Assembly: GCA_903866355.1 (NCBI GenBank)
Contig: CAIPNE010000528.1
Span: 1-10,662, forward strand
Origin: an uncultured Gammaproteobacteria bacterium
GTDB taxonomy: Bacteria > Pseudomonadota > Gammaproteobacteria > Ga0077536
Reading direction: 5' to 3'
DNA length: 10,662 nucleotides
A program made the position numbers and the translations under genes. How positions within the stretch are numbered: position 1 is the first letter of the stretch; each line of letters opens with the position of its first letter. The notes under the pieces were generated by a model that was not told the origin of the DNA, ran no database searches, and saw only the letters and a list, made by a program, of their open reading frames with translations. Shown one piece after another: positions 6,854 through 10,662 of the stretch.

Positions 6854-7024
6854 CAGAGGGTCAGGTCTTAAATCTAACCCCCAAGCCCGTGTGCATGGTT
6901 TGGCCCGGACAGCGTCGGCGCCAAACCCATCCCGCCAGCGAATTCCCTGATGCAGGCTAGGTTTGTTCAGCGTCACCGATTGGGCCGGACGGAGTGGGGG
7001 TTGAGATTTAACCCCTGCCCCCTG
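6854..7024. mobile_element. Inverted-repeat element, MITE/REP-like, without a transposase
   Basis: Left arm 6854-6883 and right arm 6995-7024 are imperfect inverted copies about 30 nt long. Read inward from each end both show CAG(A/G)GGG, CAGG, then TTAAATCT and AACCCCCA, with one or two single-base gaps. The 111-bp interior holds a second hairpin (GGTTTGGC at 6897-6904 with GCCAAACC at 6920-6927) and a direct repeat TTGG(C/G)CCGGAC at 6900-6910 and 6980-6990. Length, terminal inverted repeats, interior hairpin and lack of coding capacity fit a non-autonomous element or a REP-type palindromic unit. The AT-rich TTAAATCT core differs from its GC-rich surroundings. No target duplication is evident. 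The right end is 12 bp from the hyuB stop, so the structure could also end transcription from both sides. Confidence 0.55.
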
Positions 7025-7036
7025 CTCCTGCTTTCT

Positions 7037-9322
7037 TTAGCCCACCGCCACGTGAATGTCGGCGAGCACCTCATCGGTGGTGACGGCGATTTCGTTATCG
7101 ATTTCGGCGCCGCAGCCGGGGCAAAAAAACTGCCTAAACGTGACGTCGTCGTCGATGAAGCGTTTGGGATCGCCAATCAGTGGATTGGAATCGGTTACCG
7201 GGTGGTCCTCACGCAGACAGCCGTCTTTGTAGTTGGCGTGGCTCGGGCCGAGATCGGTGCTGCACTTGGCGCAAGCCCAATAGGTTCCTGCCGCATCGCG
7301 CTGCACCTGCAGGTTGACGCTCGCCTCGCACAACAGCGTGCCGGGGCGTTGTTGGGACGCCCGGCCACCGCGTACCACGCGGTCTCGTCGCACGCGGGCG
7401 CGGTGCGCCACACTGGCAGCCTCATCAATTTCGCCGTTTGCATCTAGCACGGCACCGTAGAGGTCATGCGCCGCTTGCGGCGTGACCGACAGGTGTTCAA
7501 GGTCTTCTGCAATGTCCGCCAGCGCGCGGTCCATGGGGTCGCCAAAGCCCCCACCACCGGTCCAGCGCACGGCATAGACATCTGTTTTGTGTTGCAGAAA
7601 GTTCTCTTGCCGCAGCTGGAGCAGTTCTTCTTCGCCCACGACTTCGTGAATGTCTTCCACCATTTTGCGGTCCGCCATGCGTTCCAGGATGTCGGTATTG
7701 CGCAGAAACGTATAGGCATTGGTGGTGGACGGATAGCCGCCCATCATGCCGGTAGAAGTCGGCGTGGCGTTGCCCGAGGACAGCGTGTCCTGGGTGATAA
7801 CCGTCGTGTTATGCGGGATAAAGCAGCTCTCGGCCGACAAGCCGCCGCGGTATTTACCCGCGCCGCCGGAGTCTGGTAATTCCTTGCGATACAAGAACAA
7901 CACCGGGAAGCTCTGCTCGGTGTGCTCAACATTCGGCAGCTGGCAAATAGGGGTCCGCGACTGACCGCCGGTGTTAATGCCGTCGCCGTGTGAAAACGCA
8001 CCGATGGCGCCACCGATGGGATCAATCAACAGGTAGCCATAGCGTTCGCCCCATTGATCGATGCCGCGGAACAGCGTGGCAGGCCACTGACTAGTGCCCC
8101 CAATGCACATGATGTCTTTGCGCATTTCGGCGTCGGGATAAATCATTTTCGACAGCACGTTGTAGGCGGGATAGAGCGAAATTTCCATCGACTGAATGGG
8201 CGCCGTAGACACCGAGGCCGGAAAGTTCGCGCAATTCAAGGTGCCGGGGATGGGATCGAAGTCGATGTGCCGCAAAGCACCACCCACGGCGAAATACTGG
8301 TCCCAACAAAGCAGCTCGGTGATTGCCACCATAATGGCGCCCCGCCAGCCCGAATACGTGGCGTTCATCGCGCCTTCCTGGTCGGCCGTCCCATCATTGG
8401 TAAACACTAACCGGTTGCCTTCTTTACGCAGTTGTAACTGCACCCGGTGCGTACGTCGGTCGCCCGGACGACAGGCTTCAATATAAGTACGGTCCTGCCA
8501 GAAGCCATCGGGAATGCGCGTCATTTTCTCGAGGTAGGACTTCTCGGAATTGTCGATGATTTTCTTCATCACGCCTTTTACGGTACGTGGCCCGTAGCGC
8601 TGAATGAGTTCGACCACCCGCTTGCTGGCAGTGGTATTGCCCGCTAGCTGCGCCCGGAAATCCAGCGCCACCATCTGCGGCTTACGCGATGAGCGTAAAT
8701 ACACCGCTTCGATGTCACGACGAATCTCGCCGCGTTCGATAATTTTGATCGGCGGCAACATGATGCCTTCGTCGTAAGCCGATTCCGCCGAGGGACAGAA
8801 ACTACCGGGCGTGATGCCACCGATATCGTATTGGTGGAGACAGTTGGTGACCCAGCAAAACAGTTCGCCTTCCCAAAACACCGGACACAGCAACATGACA
8901 TCCTGCTGATGCGCCGCACCGACCCAGGGGTCGTTAGCCAAAAACATATCGCCTTCGCTAATGCCGGGATTATCGCTGCGGTTTTCCAACGTCCATTTTA
9001 CTTGGGTGTCGGTCACGCCCGACATGTACTGCATGTACGGCCCGAAATAGACGAACTCGGCGTCCTCGGTCAGCAGCGAGGGATTGAGATCGAGCGCGTA
9101 CATCGCCACCGGGGAACCCGACAAGCGTTGGATAGTGGCGCCGTGCTCTTCGTTGATCTGCCAGAGGTTGTGGCGGACCACTTCGTAGGTAATGGGATCC
9201 ACTTCCTGATCCCACTCGCGATGGAGTTTGAGCTTGGGCGAAATGCGCAACACCGCCGGTGGCACGTAGGGATGATTAACACCGTCGAAATCGATATCGG
9301 TAATTTGGCTAATGCGGGGCAT
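7037..9322 (-). CDS. hyuB: Hydantoinase B/acetone carboxylase alpha-type subunit with C-terminal gamma-like zinc ribbon
   Basis: This is a 761-residue protein of the HyuB/oxoprolinase-B family, partner of HyuA in ATP-dependent ring opening of hydantoins or carboxylation of ketones. Visible: DPITYEVVRHNLWQINEEHG (42-61, the usual family opening), FLANDPWVGAAHQQDV (127-142), GDGINTGGQ (446-454), SGGAGKYRGG (485-494) and the conserved WTGGGGFGDP (587-596). Most HyuB proteins end soon after this last motif. Here about 100 more residues follow, with C684-x-x-C687 and C734-x-x-C737, the second in the block FRQFFCPGCGAEIDNEIA (729-746). This resembles the metal-binding gamma subunit of acetone carboxylase (AcxC), whose end reads REYFCPECG...DVE. 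So this looks like an alpha-gamma fusion. The ATG start at 9322 has GAGGA at 9329-9333, overlapping no coding of hyuA but only 11 bp past its stop, indicating one operon. The HyuB family call is firm; substrate is unknown. Confidence 0.9.
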   Translation of the reverse strand: MPRISQITDIDFDGVNHPYVPPAVLRISPKLKLHREWDQEVDPITYEVVRHNLWQINEEHGATIQRLSGSPVAMYALDLNPSLLTEDAEFVYFGPYMQYMSGVTDTQVKWTLENRSDNPGISEGDMFLANDPWVGAAHQQDVMLLCPVFWEGELFCWVTNCLHQYDIGGITPGSFCPSAESAYDEGIMLPPIKIIERGEIRRDIEAVYLRSSRKPQMVALDFRAQLAGNTTASKRVVELIQRYGPRTVKGVMKKIIDNSEKSYLEKMTRIPDGFWQDRTYIEACRPGDRRTHRVQLQLRKEGNRLVFTNDGTADQEGAMNATYSGWRGAIMVAITELLCWDQYFAVGGALRHIDFDPIPGTLNCANFPASVSTAPIQSMEISLYPAYNVLSKMIYPDAEMRKDIMCIGGTSQWPATLFRGIDQWGERYGYLLIDPIGGAIGAFSHGDGINTGGQSRTPICQLPNVEHTEQSFPVLFLYRKELPDSGGAGKYRGGLSAESCFIPHNTTVITQDTLSSGNATPTSTGMMGGYPSTTNAYTFLRNTDILERMADRKMVEDIHEVVGEEELLQLRQENFLQHKTDVYAVRWTGGGGFGDPMDRALADIAEDLEHLSVTPQAAHDLYGAVLDANGEIDEAASVAHRARVRRDRVVRGGRASQQRPGTLLCEASVNLQVQRDAAGTYWACAKCSTDLGPSHANYKDGCLREDHPVTDSNPLIGDPKRFIDDDVTFRQFFCPGCGAEIDNEIAVTTDEVLADIHVAVG

Positions 9323-9328
9323 GGTAAT

Positions 9329-9333
9329 TCCTC
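9329..9333 (-). promoter_or_regulatory. Ribosome binding site of hyuB
   Basis: GAGGA (minus strand) lies 6 nt before the hyuB ATG and directly follows the hyuA TAA, supporting co-translation from one transcript. Confidence 0.85.
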
Positions 9334-10662
9334 TTAAACCGCAGCTTGGGCGTCGGTGTCGATGACAAAGTTACGCAGGGCATCCACGGCGACGCGCTGC
9401 CCGGGGTGGACCACGATGGAGGTGGTCGTGGTTTCGATGACGCAGGGACCGTCGATAGCATTGCCCGGCAGCAGCGCATAGCCGTTGTAGATCGGGCTGG
9501 GGGCGGCTTTTTTCCACTCTGCCCAGTAAATTGAACGCTCCCCGGTTTTGGCGCCAGCCGGCACCTCGGCGGTCAGTTCGGTGGCCGCAATGAGGCTGGG
9601 TTTCCGTGAAACGGCGCTCGCCCGCACCCGAAAGGTCACGCACTCTAGGCGCGCGCCGAGCAACGAAGCCCCGTGGCCGTAAAGCTGTTCGTAGCGCCGC
9701 ACAAAGCGGCCGCGGAGGTCTTCGAGATCCTCGGTGGTCAACTGCTCGCTGTCGATGCCCACTTCTACTTCGTTGATCTGCCCGCGGTGACGCATGTCTA
9801 GTGAACAGTGGAAGGTTTGCTGTGCCACCGGAATGCCATCTTCGGCCAACTGCGCGCGGCCTTTGGCAGCGAGTTCTGCCAGCACGCCGTTGATGCTGTC
9901 GACATTGAACGGCGAGGACATGATCCGCACCTGCTCGTTGACATGCAGGGTGTCGGCAGAGGCCGCGCCGAACGCGCACCAGGTAGAAGCCGTATCGCCC
10001 TGCGGCACCACCACGCGCTTAATGCCCGCTTCGCGCGCACTGACGGCCATATGCACCGGCCCCGCCCCACCAAAGGCAAACAGCACGAAATCGCGCGGGT
10101 CCAGACCTTTCTGAATGGTCGCTTTGCGCACCAGATCGGCCATCTGAAATTCGGCTATCTGGGCCACACCGCTGGCCAGTTCGTACAATCCCATGCCGAG
10201 TTCATCGGCCAATTTTTGCAGACCCCGCGTGGCGCCTTCCCGATCCAGTTGCATCGTGCCGCCGGCAAAGTTTTCCGCGTCCAAGTATCCCAGCACCACG
10301 TCGGCATCGGTGGTGGTGGGAATTTCCCCGCCGCGCCCGTAGCAAATGGGGCCAGGTGTCGCGCCCGCACTCTGGGGACCCACTCGGAGCGATTTCGTGG
10401 TTTTGTCGATCCACACTTTGCTGCCACCGCCGGTACCCATGGTTTGGACATCCACTTTGGGCAGAAAATATTCGTATTGATGAACCAAACTCTTATACGA
10501 CACCACCGCACGGCCGTCGTGGATCACGCCCACATCGAACGACGTACCGCCCATGTCGGTGGTGATGATGTTGGGCTCGTTCATGACCCGACCCAAGTAC
10601 AGCGAACCAGTAACCCCTGAAACCGGACCCGAATCTAAGGTCAACAACGGCGCCTCGCGCGC
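9334..10662 (-). CDS. hyuA: Hydantoinase A/acetone carboxylase beta-type subunit, N-terminus outside the window
   Basis: The frame is open to the right window edge, giving 442 visible residues of an expected 680-720; about 250 N-terminal residues are missing. A TTG at 10645-10647 is not a real start because it lies within the conserved PLLTLDSGPVSGVTGS block. Motifs by visible residue number: TTDMGGTSFDVG (34-45, nucleotide/phosphate-binding loop of the actin-like ATPase fold), GTGGGS (76-81), GPQSAGATPGP (95-105) followed by CYGRGG and PTTTDADVVLGYL, and FAFGGAGPVHM (195-205). The C-terminal domain has the usual beta-rich end (DGPCVIETTTTSIVVHPGQ). This subunit phosphorylates the substrate using ATP, while HyuB completes ring opening or carboxylation. 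The order hyuA-hyuB with an 11-bp gap is the standard arrangement. Whether the pair acts on hydantoins, 5-oxoproline or ketones is not decided by these motifs, but the gamma-like tail on hyuB favours the ketone carboxylase side. Confidence 0.92.
   Translation of the reverse strand, partial: AREAPLLTLDSGPVSGVTGSLYLGRVMNEPNIITTDMGGTSFDVGVIHDGRAVVSYKSLVHQYEYFLPKVDVQTMGTGGGSKVWIDKTTKSLRVGPQSAGATPGPICYGRGGEIPTTTDADVVLGYLDAENFAGGTMQLDREGATRGLQKLADELGMGLYELASGVAQIAEFQMADLVRKATIQKGLDPRDFVLFAFGGAGPVHMAVSAREAGIKRVVVPQGDTASTWCAFGAASADTLHVNEQVRIMSSPFNVDSINGVLAELAAKGRAQLAEDGIPVAQQTFHCSLDMRHRGQINEVEVGIDSEQLTTEDLEDLRGRFVRRYEQLYGHGASLLGARLECVTFRVRASAVSRKPSLIAATELTAEVPAGAKTGERSIYWAEWKKAAPSPIYNGYALLPGNAIDGPCVIETTTTSIVVHPGQRVAVDALRNFVIDTDAQAAV

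Larger units (their letters stand above)
6650..7036. other. Non-coding stretch between convergent genes
   Basis: This 387-bp gap has no ORF with a plausible start, ribosome site or family resemblance. It holds three hairpin-forming structures, listed separately: a GC-rich stem at 6680-6703, a 19-bp palindrome at 6776-6794 and an inverted-repeat element at 6854-7024. I looked for transposase or membrane-anchor remnants on both strands and recognised none. Confidence 0.7.

Noticed and set aside
6615..6976. Open frames of about 60-115 codons on both strands in the intergenic stretch
   Set aside because: Compositionally biased, no ribosome sites, and they run through the inverted-repeat element; no family resemblance.
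9808..10620. Long antisense open frame (270 codons) over hyuA
   Set aside because: It is His/Arg-rich with no recognisable motif; a typical shadow of a GC-rich gene whose real frame shows clear HyuA motifs.

Overview
The window is GC-rich (about 60% by eye), has compact Shine-Dalgarno-led genes on both strands, and is entirely bacterial in style. It reads as a catabolic accessory region. A proteobacterial host seems most likely, but this is a weak inference: several enzymes (the amidase and the EthA-like monooxygenase) have their best-known relatives in Rhodococcus and Mycobacterium, and no taxonomic marker gene is present.

Layout, left to right. The window opens inside the 3' end of a NYN/PIN-like gene (1-222, +). 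Facing it is a type I Baeyer-Villiger monooxygenase (BVMO) of the cyclohexanone/phenylacetone monooxygenase type (287-1906, -). A divergent control region (1907-2160) separates it from an amidase-signature enzyme closely resembling the Rhodococcus nitrile-pathway amidase (2161-3684, +). The amidase converges, 24 bp apart, on a second and different BVMO of the EthA type (3709-5196, -). A second divergent control region (5197-5436) leads to a translationally coupled pair on the + strand: a small SCP2-like protein (5437-5841) and an alpha/beta-hydrolase-fold protein whose nucleophile position is Gly (5831-6649). A 387-bp non-coding stretch follows. It holds two small hairpins and a 171-bp inverted-repeat element of MITE/REP appearance. 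The right third is a two-gene operon on the - strand, hyuA then hyuB (10662-9334 and 9322-7037). It encodes an ATP-dependent hydantoinase/acetone-carboxylase-type enzyme, and hyuB carries a C-terminal zinc-ribbon extension resembling the acetone carboxylase gamma subunit.

How the genes may work together (inference): BVMOs turn ketones into esters or lactones, hydrolases open those products, SCP2-like proteins bind hydrophobic ligands, amidases release acids from amides, and HyuAB-type enzymes either carboxylate ketones or open cyclic amides with ATP. Both known strategies for attacking a ketone (oxygen insertion and carboxylation) are therefore encoded side by side, along with amide hydrolysis. 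This suggests a pathway for a ketone- or lactam-containing hydrophobic substrate, but the substrate cannot be read from sequence.

The points most worth following up are the Gly at the nucleophile position of the hydrolase-like protein, the HyuB-gamma fusion, the inverted-repeat element, and the mixed BVMO/carboxylase gene content. I saw no tRNA, rRNA, CRISPR array, transposase gene or phage gene.
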